A DNA stretch of 64,000 bases from Saliniramus fredricksonii. GTDB taxonomy: Bacteria > Pseudomonadota > Alphaproteobacteria > Rhizobiales > Beijerinckiaceae. The notes beneath the pieces were generated by a model, which was not told the DNA's origin, made no database searches, and saw only the letters and a list, made by a program, of their open reading frames with translations. Positions 25,513 to 34,491 of this stretch are shown here, one piece after another (the first letter of the stretch is position 1; every line of letters starts with the position of its first letter). The position numbers and the translations under genes were made by a program. The stretch spans positions 1,426,001 to 1,490,000 of the forward strand of contig NZ_FMBM01000002.1 of the NCBI RefSeq assembly GCF_900094735.1. The letters are read 5' to 3'.

Positions 25513-26832
25513 ATGAAATCGCCCGCACAGGAACGTTGGGCGCCGGATACCGGCGAGGAATTCCCATCGCCGGCTGACGCAGACGCGAACGGCCCCGCTG
25601 CCCTGTTCGCGCGGCGCGCATTGGCCGATCCCGGTGGGGTCGCCCTCCTCCCGCAACCCGGCGGCATGCAATGGTCGGGGCGCGAAGAAATTTCGCTCAC
25701 CAATGCCGAGGCCGAGATGGCGGCTTCCCGGCTCGCAGCCCAGTTTGCCGCCTTTGGCTTGCCGGCACGTGCCTTGTTCGGCGTCGCCCTCCCCGCCGGG
25801 CCAGAGGCCTGCCTCACCATCGCCGCGCTGGATCGCGCCGGCCTCACGCCCTGCCTGATCCCGCTCTCATGGTCCCCGGAGCAGATCGGCGCCGTTGTCG
25901 AAAGCCTCGGCCTTGCCGGCGTCGCGACGCAGAGCCGCATCGGCGACTTGAACCCGGCACTGGAATGGCGCGACCTCGCCATGCGCTATTTCGGCCTGCG
26001 TTTCCTCAGCGCTTTCGGCCCCGCCGTTCCCGACGGCTTCACCGATCTCGACGCGGTGATGGCGCAATCCGCAATATCGGCTCCGCCTTCGGCCGATCCG
26101 GCTGCTGATGCGCCGGGACCGTCGGGCTATGTCAGCTTCGATCGGTCCGAGGGTGAGGCGGACGGCGCGCCGGTGGCATGGTTTCGCAGCTGGGCTTCGG
26201 CCCGTGCGGCAGCCGACAGCTTCGTTGCCGCGACAGACATGTCGCCACGGGAGCGGCTGCTCACGCTGATCGCGCAGGATGATCATCGCGGGCTCACCAC
26301 CGGTCTGATGGCGGCGCTGGTCAGCGGCTGCGGGCTGGAGGCGCACGGGCTGTTTTCGAGTGATGCGCTGGCGCAGAGCCTCCCTGGCGAGCAGCCCTTG
26401 CGGCTCGTCGCACCCGGCTGGATGGAGGCGGATCTCGCACGGCTCGACTTCCCGGAGAATCTCTGTGGCGTTGTGCTGGTGCATCAGGCGCCTGTCCGCT
26501 TCAAGGCCCAGACGCCCCTCACGCATGGCGTGACCGACGCCCTCGCCTTCGGCGAAATCGCCCTTCTCACCCAGCCTCGCGATGCGCGGGGGCGTTTCGC
26601 CCTGTCGCTCGACCGACCGGATGCGGATGCTTCCATGCTGGCTGTACGGCGTGAGGCGGATGGACGCATCCAGTTTCGCGGCATGGCGGCGCAGGCCGCA
26701 CCGCTCGACGGGCGGACACCGCCGGTCGAGGCGGACATCTGGCGTGATTGCGGGTTCATTGCAGAGGTTTTTGCCGGAATCGTCATCGGCGTAACCCGCG
26801 CCCCTGCCTCCGGCTCGGATCCGGAAGCCTGA
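25513..26832 (+). CDS. Degenerate ANL-superfamily (acyl-AMP-ligase-like) protein
   Basis: The 439-residue protein follows the peptide-binding gene by 50 bases. Its first half resembles the N-terminal part of AMP-forming acyl-CoA synthetases (LFARRALADPGGVAL, then GVALPAGPEACLTIAALDRA and GLTPCLIPLSWSPEQIGAVV). However, I cannot find the ATP-binding loop (TSGTTGxPK) or the later GEL/YxTGD motifs, so adenylation is unlikely. The C-terminal part has FRGMAAQAAPLDG and no recognisable catalytic site. It may be a non-catalytic relative or an unrelated protein with a similar fold. Start ATG 25513; GTG 25507 is possible. Confidence 0.55.
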   Translation: MKSPAQERWAPDTGEEFPSPADADANGPAALFARRALADPGGVALLPQPGGMQWSGREEISLTNAEAEMAASRLAAQFAAFGLPARALFGVALPAGPEACLTIAALDRAGLTPCLIPLSWSPEQIGAVVESLGLAGVATQSRIGDLNPALEWRDLAMRYFGLRFLSAFGPAVPDGFTDLDAVMAQSAISAPPSADPAADAPGPSGYVSFDRSEGEADGAPVAWFRSWASARAAADSFVAATDMSPRERLLTLIAQDDHRGLTTGLMAALVSGCGLEAHGLFSSDALAQSLPGEQPLRLVAPGWMEADLARLDFPENLCGVVLVHQAPVRFKAQTPLTHGVTDALAFGEIALLTQPRDARGRFALSLDRPDADASMLAVRREADGRIQFRGMAAQAAPLDGRTPPVEADIWRDCGFIAEVFAGIVIGVTRAPASGSDPEA

Positions 26833-26955
26833 TCGCGGCTTTGCACTGCATCAAATTGCCGGAGAATGTGGGTATTTCATACTCGACTCCGGAACGCGTG
26901 GCGGCTAGCGTCGTTGTCGAGGTGGCTACCGATCACACCCGGCTCTGGACATGGC

Positions 26956-27324
26956 ATGTCAGATCTCAAGCGTATAATTGTCGTTGATAACGGCGATCGC
27001 GAACCGCAGGCAGCCCTTTCAGCCGAACTGGCCGAATTGGGATATGCCAGCATCACCACCTCCGTCGAAGCGGCGCCGCATGTCTTCGCTTCGATCGTGG
27101 AGCCGGATGCCGTGCTGCTCGACATCCCCGGTGCCAGCGACGCGCGCACCGATGCGGCCTTCGCCGCCTTCGCAGACCGGCTGGAGCGCACCCATCCGGA
27201 TATCCCGGTAATCCGTCATGAAGGCGCTGGCACGGGCCTCAGCAATGCGAATCTCGCAACCCTGCAGACCCGGATCGGGCTGGCAGCCACGTTCGCAAAT
27301 CCGGTGAAACCCCCGCGCTTGTGA
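26956..27324 (+). CDS. Receiver-like small protein lacking the acidic pair
   Basis: The 122-residue protein looks like a response-regulator receiver: KRIIVVDNGDREPQAALSAE at the start, and DAVLLDIPGAS around residue 55 where the phosphoacceptor aspartate would be. The usual two acidic residues at the first strand are reduced to one (VVDN) and the conserved lysine near the end is not obvious. Phosphorylation may thus be lost or altered. There is no output domain. It lies 111 bases upstream of ppsA on the same strand. I give the fold, not a function. Confidence 0.5.
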   Translation: MSDLKRIIVVDNGDREPQAALSAELAELGYASITTSVEAAPHVFASIVEPDAVLLDIPGASDARTDAAFAAFADRLERTHPDIPVIRHEGAGTGLSNANLATLQTRIGLAATFANPVKPPRL

Positions 27325-27435
27325 GGCGTTGCTCCCGGTGCACGGCTTGACCTTTCTCAAGGCGCCATTGCCCGCTGCAAGGCAGGCTGTGTGCAATCAA
27401 GAGCTTGTCGCACACATGCAAACGGGGAGATCATC

Positions 27436-29823
27436 ATGGCTGCATCCGAGGAATTCGTGATCTGGTTCGAGGGTCTGCGGCGCAAGGATGGCGAGAAGGT
27501 CGGGGGCAAGAATTCCTCGCTCGGCGAGATGGTCCAGACACTCAAGGGCCATGGCATCAACGTCCCTGACGGTTTCGCCACGACATCCGGCGCTTATTGG
27601 CGCTTCGTCGATGCCAATGACCTGCGCGATTTCATCGCCGATCAGATCGGTGCCTGGGAGAATGGCGATGCCAGTCTGGCCGAGACCGGCAAGGCCATCC
27701 GCAAGGCATTCGTGAAGGCGACATGGCCGAAGGATCTGGCCGAGACGATCCTCGCCTCCTATCGTGAGCTTTCCGGAAAATATGATATGAACGAGGCGGA
27801 TGTCGCTGTCCGTTCGAGTGCCACCGCAGAAGACCTGCCCGATGCGAGCTTTGCCGGCCAGCAGGAGAGCTTCCTCAACATCACCGGCGAGAAGGCGCTG
27901 CTTGATGCCTGCCGGCGCTGCTACGCCTCGCTCTTCACGGACCGCGCGATCAGCTACCGCAAGGCCAAGGGTTTCGACCATTTCAAGGTCGCGCTTTCGG
28001 TCGGTGTGCAGAAGATGGTGCGCGCCGATATCGGCGCATCCGGCGTGATGTTTTCAATCGATACCGAAACCGGTTTCGATCGCGCCGTGCTGATCAATGC
28101 CGCCTGGGGGCTTGGCGAGAACGTGGTGCAGGGCGCTGTCGATCCGGATGAATATACCGTGTTCAAGCCTTTGCTCGACAACGAGAATCTGATGCCGATC
28201 CTCGAGAAGAAGCGCGGTTCCAAGAAGATCAAGATGATCTACGCGAAATCTGGCGACAATCCCGTGCGCAACGTCAACACATCGCAGAAGGAGCGTGATG
28301 CACAGGTGCTCAGCGACGCGGAGATCATCCAGCTCGCGCGCTGGGCGCGTGATATCGAGGGTCACTATGAATGCCCGATGGATATCGAATGGGCCCGCGA
28401 TGGCCAGAATGGCGGGCTGTTCATCGTCCAGGCGCGCCCGGAGACCGTGCAATCGCGGCTCGATGCCGGTGAGTTGAAGCATTATACGGTGACGAAGAAG
28501 GGCAAGGCCCTCGTCTCCGGTCTCGCCATCGGCGACAGCGTCGTCACCGGCGAAGTCAGCGTGATCAAGAGCGTCAAGGATATCGACAAGTTCGTCGATG
28601 GTTCGATCCTCGTCACCGACACCACCGATCCCGACTGGGTGCCGATCATGAAACGCGCCGCCGCGATCGTCACCGACCATGGCGGGCGCACTTCCCATGC
28701 CGCCATCGTCAGCCGCGAGCTCGGCCTGCCGGCGCTCGTGGGCACCGGCGACGCGACTCAGACCCTGCACGACGAGCAGGAGGTCACCGTTTCCTGCGCC
28801 GAGGGCGATGAGGGCTTCGTTTATGAGGGGATCGGCGAATATGACGTCGAGACACTCTCCCTCGACGACATTCCCGAGACGCGCACGAAGATCATGCTCA
28901 ATGTCGGCAACCCCTCCGCCGCCTTCCGCTGGTGGCGCCTGCCGGCGGAGGGCGTCGGCCTCGCACGCATGGAATTCGTCATCAACAACTGGATCAAGGT
29001 CCATCCGGTCGCCCTTACCCGCTTCGACAAGCTGGAAGATGACGGGGCGCGCAAGACGATTGAGGAGCTGACGCGTGGCTACGAGAACAAGGGCGACTAT
29101 TTCGTCGATCGGCTCGCCCAGGGGCTCGCAAAGATCGCGGCGACCTATTACCCAAAGCCCACCATCGTGCGCATGAGCGACTTCAAGACCAACGAATATG
29201 CCGGGCTGATCGGCGGCGCCCAGTTCGAGCCGCAGGAAGAGAACCCCATGCTCGGCTTCCGGGGCGCCTCGCGCTATTATTCCGATCGCTATCGCGACGG
29301 TTTTGCGCTCGAATGCCGCGCCATCCGCAAGCTGCGCGAGGAGATCGGCCTCGACAACGTCGTGGTGATGATCCCCTTCTGCCGCTCCCTCGAAGAGGCC
29401 GACAAGGTGCTGGAAGTGATGGCGGAGAACGGATTGCTGCGTGGCGAGAAGGGTTTGCAGGTCTATGTGATGTGCGAGATCCCCTCCAATGTCATCCTCG
29501 CCGAGGAATTCGCCAAGCGTTTCGACGGGTTTTCCATCGGCTCCAACGATCTCACCCAGCTGACGCTCGGCGTCGATCGCGATGCGGGCAGCCTGTCGCA
29601 ATTGTTCGACGAGCAGGATACGGCGGTGAAATGGATGATCGGCCATGTGATCGAGGCGGCCAACAAGGCCGGCGTCAAGATCGGCCTGTGCGGCCAGGCG
29701 CCGAGCGACCATCCGGAATTCGCCGCCTTCCTCGTCGAGAAGGGGATTGATACGATTTCCGTGACGCCCGACAGCTTCCTTGAGGTCAAGGAGGTGGTAA
29801 AGCGCTGCGAGGATCAGCGGTGA
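27436..29823 (+). CDS. ppsA: Phosphoenolpyruvate synthase (pyruvate, water dikinase)
   Basis: The 795-residue enzyme converts pyruvate, ATP and water to PEP, AMP and phosphate for gluconeogenesis. All three domains are visible: the N-terminal nucleotide-binding domain (KVGGKNSSLGEMV; VRSSATAEDLPDASFAGQQE), the central phosphohistidine domain (IVTDHGGRTSHAAIVSRELG, catalytic His near residue 415), and the C-terminal PEP-utilising barrel (SIGSNDLTQLTLGVDRD; GLCGQAPSDHPEFA with the catalytic cysteine). A good GGGGAG site precedes ATG 27436. It is a single gene, followed after 80 bases by the metallo-beta-lactamase gene. Confidence 0.95.
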   Translation: MAASEEFVIWFEGLRRKDGEKVGGKNSSLGEMVQTLKGHGINVPDGFATTSGAYWRFVDANDLRDFIADQIGAWENGDASLAETGKAIRKAFVKATWPKDLAETILASYRELSGKYDMNEADVAVRSSATAEDLPDASFAGQQESFLNITGEKALLDACRRCYASLFTDRAISYRKAKGFDHFKVALSVGVQKMVRADIGASGVMFSIDTETGFDRAVLINAAWGLGENVVQGAVDPDEYTVFKPLLDNENLMPILEKKRGSKKIKMIYAKSGDNPVRNVNTSQKERDAQVLSDAEIIQLARWARDIEGHYECPMDIEWARDGQNGGLFIVQARPETVQSRLDAGELKHYTVTKKGKALVSGLAIGDSVVTGEVSVIKSVKDIDKFVDGSILVTDTTDPDWVPIMKRAAAIVTDHGGRTSHAAIVSRELGLPALVGTGDATQTLHDEQEVTVSCAEGDEGFVYEGIGEYDVETLSLDDIPETRTKIMLNVGNPSAAFRWWRLPAEGVGLARMEFVINNWIKVHPVALTRFDKLEDDGARKTIEELTRGYENKGDYFVDRLAQGLAKIAATYYPKPTIVRMSDFKTNEYAGLIGGAQFEPQEENPMLGFRGASRYYSDRYRDGFALECRAIRKLREEIGLDNVVVMIPFCRSLEEADKVLEVMAENGLLRGEKGLQVYVMCEIPSNVILAEEFAKRFDGFSIGSNDLTQLTLGVDRDAGSLSQLFDEQDTAVKWMIGHVIEAANKAGVKIGLCGQAPSDHPEFAAFLVEKGIDTISVTPDSFLEVKEVVKRCEDQR

Positions 29824-29903
29824 GCCTCGCGCGCCGCCGTTTGCGCGTCTAAACTCTCCGAAGAATCAAAAAGCGGCAATAGCCCGCGCTCCGGGGGACA
29901 TTG

Positions 29904-31490
29904 ATGGTCACGCTCACATTTCACGGCGCCGCGCATGCGGTCACCGGCTCGTGCTTTCTGCTCCAGACCGACGCGGCAAAGGTGCTGATCGATTGCGGGC
30001 TGGTGCAGGGCGCGAAATCGGAGCGTGAACTCAACTATCGCCCCTTCCCCTTTGACCCTTCTGCGCTCGATGCGCTGGTGCTGACCCATGCGCATATCGA
30101 CCATTCCGGCCTCGTGCCCAAACTGACCGGCGCGGGATTCTCCGGGTCGATCTTCGCCACGGCGCCGACGGCAGATCTGTGCCGCATCATGCTCCCGGAT
30201 TCCGGCCATATCCAGGAGATGGAAGTTGCACAGCTCAACCGCCGCAACGCGCGGCGCGGGCGCAAGCAGGTCACGCCGATCTATACGGCACAGGCTGCCA
30301 CGCAGGCGCTGGCGCAGTTCTCGCCGGTCGCCTATGAGAGCTGGCAGAGCGTCGCGCCGGGCATCCGGATCCGCTTCTGGAATGCCGGCCACCTGCTCGG
30401 TTCGGCCTCGGTCGAGTTCGAAATCGCTTCAGGGAATGGTGGCAAGCCCCTCCGATTGCTGGCATCCGGCGATATCGGACCAGAATTCAAGCTGCTTCAT
30501 CCGGATCCGGATGCGCCGAGCGGCGTCGATTATGTCATCTGCGAGAGCACCTATGGCGATCGTGACCGCAGCGATGCGAGCGAGGCGCAAAGGCGCGCAT
30601 TGCTGCGCAAGGAGGTGGTCGGCGCGATGGAGGCCGGCGGGGCGCTGATCATCCCCTCCTTCGCCGTCGAGCGCACGCAGGAGATCCTGGTCGATCTCGC
30701 CCATCTGATCGACAGCCGCGCCATCCCGCGCACGCCGATCTTCATCGATTCACCACTCGCCACCCGCGCCAGCGAGACCTTTGCGGCGCACGCCCATGAG
30801 CTCGAACACGGCGAGGCGCTGCGCGAGGCGATGCGCGCGCCCTATCTGCGCTTCACCGAGAGCGTCGAGGCCTCCAAATCGCTCGACCGGCTCGGCGGCT
30901 TTCACATCATCATCTCGGCCAGCGGCATGGCCGATGCGGGCCGCGTGCGCCACCACCTCAAGCATTGGCTGTGGAAGAGCAAGGCGACGGTGCTGTTCGT
31001 CGGCTTCCAGGCCCAGGGCACGCTCGGGCGGATCCTGCAGGAAGGCGCGGATCGGGTGCGGATCATGGGGGACGAAATCCGCGTGCGCGCCCGCATCCGC
31101 ACGCTCGACCTCTATTCCGGCCATGCCGACGGTGCGGGCCTGCGCGACTGGATCGCCGATCGCCTGCCGATCAATGGCGGCATCTTCCTCACCCATGGCG
31201 AGGAATCGGCCCTGAACGGGCTGGCCGATCGCATTGCGGATATCGTACCGCACGAGCGCATCCACATGCCACAGCTGGACGATTGCTTCACCCTCACGCC
31301 GGATGGCGCTGCCCTTTACGAGACCGGGCACCACCCGCGCGTGCCGCACGAGGCCGTGGCGCATCAGGACTGGAGCAACGAGATGTCGCGCCTCATCCTC
31401 GATCTGAACGAGGCCATCGAGGCCGAGGCTGATGCTCGCGGCAAGCGCGCCCTGATCCGCAAGCTGCGGAGGGCGCTTGAAGAGGCATGA
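29904..31490 (+). CDS. Metallo-beta-lactamase-fold beta-CASP RNA exonuclease-like protein
   Basis: The 528-residue protein has the metal site LTHAHIDHSGLVPKL (residues 61-75), further ligands in CESTYGDRDR, and the beta-CASP region IIPSFAVERTQEIL and HIIISASGMADAGRVRHHLK, followed by the RNA-specificity motif YSGHADGAGLRDWI. This set defines the CPSF73/YsH1-like bacterial group of RNA-processing hydrolases. An endo- or exoribonuclease role is likely; the RNA targets are unknown. The ATG at 29904 is used; the frame also has a TTG one codon earlier. The 3' end is convergent with the lipase gene. Confidence 0.88.
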   Translation: MVTLTFHGAAHAVTGSCFLLQTDAAKVLIDCGLVQGAKSERELNYRPFPFDPSALDALVLTHAHIDHSGLVPKLTGAGFSGSIFATAPTADLCRIMLPDSGHIQEMEVAQLNRRNARRGRKQVTPIYTAQAATQALAQFSPVAYESWQSVAPGIRIRFWNAGHLLGSASVEFEIASGNGGKPLRLLASGDIGPEFKLLHPDPDAPSGVDYVICESTYGDRDRSDASEAQRRALLRKEVVGAMEAGGALIIPSFAVERTQEILVDLAHLIDSRAIPRTPIFIDSPLATRASETFAAHAHELEHGEALREAMRAPYLRFTESVEASKSLDRLGGFHIIISASGMADAGRVRHHLKHWLWKSKATVLFVGFQAQGTLGRILQEGADRVRIMGDEIRVRARIRTLDLYSGHADGAGLRDWIADRLPINGGIFLTHGEESALNGLADRIADIVPHERIHMPQLDDCFTLTPDGAALYETGHHPRVPHEAVAHQDWSNEMSRLILDLNEAIEAEADARGKRALIRKLRRALEEA

Positions 31491-31524
31491 GGCGCGTCCT
31501 CCGACGCGGTAACCGGGGCACGCC

Positions 31525-32628
31525 TCATTCCGGGCTTCCGGCATTGCGCCGACGGGCGATGCTTTGAAGCTTCTGCTGATAGGCCGCGATGCCATGATCG
31601 GCAAAAAGCGCAGAAAGGCGCCCGGGCGCAAGCTGCATGACCGCGCCGATGAGCTTTCCCCAGACGAAGTATTTGAAACGAAACCAGCCCGCTGCGGCGC
31701 CGATCTTCAACCACGGCCTCCCCTCGTGATCGGCGAGAAAGCGAAGGTCACCGGCATGCTGGAAGCCCACGAAACCCTTCTCGGCACGCCGCTTGAGCCA
31801 ACCGATGAGCGGCCATTCGGGCAGAAGACCGATCAGCCATTCCGAGACCGCGCCTCCCGGCACCGTGGGGATGCAATCGGCACCATTGACCACACGATAG
31901 ACCGGCGTCTTCAGCCCGTCCGACCATTCTGGCGCGCCGACGCGGGGACTGCCAAAGGTATAACAGGCCGCGATGAGGTGACTTTTCTCGAGATGACAGG
32001 TGGCGCTGAGCGCCAGCGCGCCACCCAATGAGTGACCCGTCACGAAGAGTTGGCAATGCGGATCGCGCTCGCGCAGCTTCTGCACAGCGGCTTCGATCTG
32101 CCCGCGCACGCTTTCATAGGCAAGCGAGAACCCGCGATGCATCTTGCCGCTCGGCGTCTCGTAGAAGCGCGCATTCAGATTGGTGACGATATCCTTGCGG
32201 TCCTTCTCGGTCCCGCGAAAAACCAGCACACCGTAAGCGTCGGTCCGATGGGCGAGATAGCCGCGCGTCCCGGTTTCCGGGCTGTCGAAAACGGCAGTGA
32301 GAGCCAGATCCGCCTGTGCCAGCGCTGCCGCAAGTTCCTCGTAAGACTCGTCGTCGCGCTCGAAGGGCAGATAAGCGAGGCCCGACAGGACCGACATGAC
32401 CCAGGCCATGCGATCCGAGTAGGCGGCACGCAAAAGAGGAAGCGCAAGCAGCGAACCTGCCTCCGTAAAAGGAAGCTGCACACCGTCCCTGCGGATGTCT
32501 GGAGCGACGAGGAAGAGCTTCCCGTCCGGCGAATCGATCGTAACGCTGCCGTCTCGCCGCGCGCAGGCGATATATTCGGCAAGGCCGATATCGTCATTCA
32601 ATAATGGATCGGTTCGCCCGTGGGGCAC
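31525..32628 (-). CDS. Class 3 (alpha/beta-hydrolase) lipase
   Basis: The 367-residue protein has the class-3 lipase domain at about residues 100-270. It contains YGVLVFRGTEKDRKDIVTNL, the nucleophile motif LFVTGHSLGGALAL with the catalytic serine, the aspartate in RVVNGADCIPTVP, and the histidine in GFQHAGDLRF. There is no signal peptide, so it may act on membrane lipids from the cytoplasmic side. It would hydrolyse acylglycerols or phospholipids. The gene stands alone, with its end 34 bases from the convergent exonuclease-like gene. Confidence 0.85.
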   Translation of the reverse strand: MPHGRTDPLLNDDIGLAEYIACARRDGSVTIDSPDGKLFLVAPDIRRDGVQLPFTEAGSLLALPLLRAAYSDRMAWVMSVLSGLAYLPFERDDESYEELAAALAQADLALTAVFDSPETGTRGYLAHRTDAYGVLVFRGTEKDRKDIVTNLNARFYETPSGKMHRGFSLAYESVRGQIEAAVQKLRERDPHCQLFVTGHSLGGALALSATCHLEKSHLIAACYTFGSPRVGAPEWSDGLKTPVYRVVNGADCIPTVPGGAVSEWLIGLLPEWPLIGWLKRRAEKGFVGFQHAGDLRFLADHEGRPWLKIGAAAGWFRFKYFVWGKLIGAVMQLAPGRLSALFADHGIAAYQQKLQSIARRRNAGSPE

Positions 32629-33133
32629 ATCAACCCCTCCTCTCAGCCAAGCCTATCGCATAAGATCATAGATTGTTTTTTAATACAATAACTGACTTTT
32701 GAGTGTTTTCCGGGTGGCTTCCACCGATCACCCTCGTGCGCGAGGCGCAGAAGATTTCCGGCTCCGTTGCGCGCGGCGCAGGAGCTGCTGCGCATGGAAA
32801 AGCAGATTGTATACGAAGGGCATGGAAGTGGCCGGCCAATTCATCGATGATCGGCGACGGTAGGCGAGCTGCGCCTTCCGGGGGCCATGCGGCCCGCCGC
32901 AGACCGAGCCGCAGACTTTGCACAAGCGCAAGATTTCTGCAGGCGTCGACAAAAGCCCATTCGTCGACGGTCGATATCGGCCTGCAGGACCCTGGTCCTA
33001 TAGGAATTTTATCAGGGGAACGATCTCGGGCACGCCCCCCAGCAGCGATCATCTTGGCTGGTCATTGAAACGGCGCGGCGCCGCTTCATACCGCCCGCGA
33101 TAAGTTCGGCTTATCAGACCTGCGCCCCACCCG
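32629..33133. other. About 500 bases without a supported gene
   Basis: Several frames are open but none shows a known domain. The most notable is a minus-strand frame at 32728-32952 (74 codons) with a LCKVCGSVCGG cysteine cluster followed by a basic segment; it lacks a clear ribosome-binding site and its tail is arginine-rich low-complexity. The AT-rich bases 32660-32700 probably hold the lipase promoter. I found no tRNA or other RNA gene in it. Confidence 0.4.
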
Positions 33134-33559
33134 TCACGCAGGCAGCGTAGCGGCGTCGGGCCCGGTCGCGTCGTGGAAAGCGGGTTTCGCAATACGCCAG
33201 GGCCGAAGGTCTTCGGCGAGGATCGCCTCGGAGGGCCGCAGGCGTCGCAGGGCGCCGTCGCCGGTCACCTCGTTGATCTCGAAAAAGCCGAGAACCTGCA
33301 ACCGCGCCGCCATGCGCTTGGTCGCGCGGTCCGTCGCGCTGACGGGGATCGAGCCGGCACTGTAGACGGCATCCATCAGGCTCTTCTGATCGCGGAAGGG
33401 GCTTGCACTGCCGCGACCGCCGGGAAAGCGGACGATCGTCGCAGTGCGCGGTGTGAACAGGGAGGGTCGACCGCTCGATGATGCGATGCTGCTGGTGGCG
33501 GGACCTTCGAAGGGGGCGCGGGTGTTGTCCCGATCGCCGGAATCTTGCGAGTCACTCAT
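33134..33559 (-). CDS. Hypothetical protein with a possible winged-helix-like segment
   Basis: The 141-residue protein begins with a polar, low-complexity 60-residue part rich in Ser, Asp, Arg and Pro. A more ordered second half follows (QKSLMDAVYSAGSIPVSATD and RMAARLQVLGFFEINEVTGD). The predicted helix-helix-strand order of that half could be a small winged helix. It is divergent from mazG across 106 bases. I do not recognise the family. An upstream in-frame GTG at 33574 could add five residues. Confidence 0.5.
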   Translation of the reverse strand: MSDSQDSGDRDNTRAPFEGPATSSIASSSGRPSLFTPRTATIVRFPGGRGSASPFRDQKSLMDAVYSAGSIPVSATDRATKRMAARLQVLGFFEINEVTGDGALRRLRPSEAILAEDLRPWRIAKPAFHDATGPDAATLPA

Positions 33560-33665
33560 GCTGACGCTACTCACTACTGGTTACTGCTACGCGAATCGAT
33601 GTTCAGTCTGGGTGCGTTGCGTTAAGAGCAGGTGAACCGCCCCTCCTCACGATCCGGAGCCGCCC

Positions 33666-34475
33666 TTGCAGCCCTCACGAGATATTGCCCGCCTGATCGA
33701 GATCATGGCCGCCTTGCGCGATCCCGAGACCGGCTGCGCCTGGGATATCCGGCAGGATTTTGCCAGCATCGCCCCCTATACGATCGAGGAAGCCCACGAA
33801 GTGGCCGATGCGATTGCGCGCGGGGACCTTGAAGATTTGCGCGAAGAACTCGGCGATCTGCTGCTGCAGGTCGTTTTTCATGCGCGCATGGCCGAGGAGC
33901 AGGAGATCTTCGATTTCGGTGGCGTGGTCGAGGCGATCACCGAAAAGCTGATCCGGCGCCATCCCCATGTCTTCGGTGATGTCGACAGCCGCGATCCCGA
34001 AGCGATCAAGCGGATCTGGGAAACGATCAAGCAGGGCGAAAAGGCCGGGCGCCGGGCGCGTCGCGGTGACGGCGCGCCGGGATTGCTCGACGACGTTCCC
34101 GGCAGCCTGCCGGCGCTGATGCATGCCGACAAGCTGACCCGGCGCGCGGCGAAGGTGGGCTTCGACTGGCCCGATCCCGCTCAGGTCATGGCCAAGGTCG
34201 AGGAGGAGCGCACGGAAGTCGCGCAGGCGATGGCGTCCGGCGACAATGCTGCGATCGCGGAGGAGATCGGCGATCTGCTCTTCGCCGTCGCCAATCTCGC
34301 GCGCCACCACGGCATCGACCCGGAAGCGGCCTTGCGCGCCACAAATGTGAAATTCATGCGTCGTTTCGGGGCGATCGAAGCGACGCTGCGCCAAGCTGGA
34401 CGCAGCCTCGAAGAAGCTGATCTTGCGGAGATGGAAGCGGCCTGGCAGGCGGCCAAACGCGGCGAGAAAGCGTAG
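33666..34475 (+). CDS. mazG: MazG nucleoside triphosphate pyrophosphohydrolase
   Basis: The 269-residue protein has the two MazG units: the first with YTIEEAHEVADAI and LREELGDLLLQVVFHARM (the EExxE and ExxD metal residues), the second with VEEERTEVAQAMASGD and AEEIGDLLFAVANLARHHG. MazG hydrolyses non-canonical or excess NTPs to monophosphates. The start is a TTG at 33666 with GGAG nine bases upstream; the following PSRDIARLIEIMAALRDPET matches the usual N-terminus, so a later start would lose conserved sequence. It is convergent with hflX. Confidence 0.92.
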   Translation: MQPSRDIARLIEIMAALRDPETGCAWDIRQDFASIAPYTIEEAHEVADAIARGDLEDLREELGDLLLQVVFHARMAEEQEIFDFGGVVEAITEKLIRRHPHVFGDVDSRDPEAIKRIWETIKQGEKAGRRARRGDGAPGLLDDVPGSLPALMHADKLTRRAAKVGFDWPDPAQVMAKVEEERTEVAQAMASGDNAAIAEEIGDLLFAVANLARHHGIDPEAALRATNVKFMRRFGAIEATLRQAGRSLEEADLAEMEAAWQAAKRGEKA

Positions 34476-34491
34476 AACGCGCCGCTCCGCC

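Noticed and set aside
28054-29712. Minus-strand open frame of 552 codons inside ppsA
   Set aside because: Opposite strand of a conserved PEP synthase gene; the product shows no domain and mirrors ppsA codon bias.
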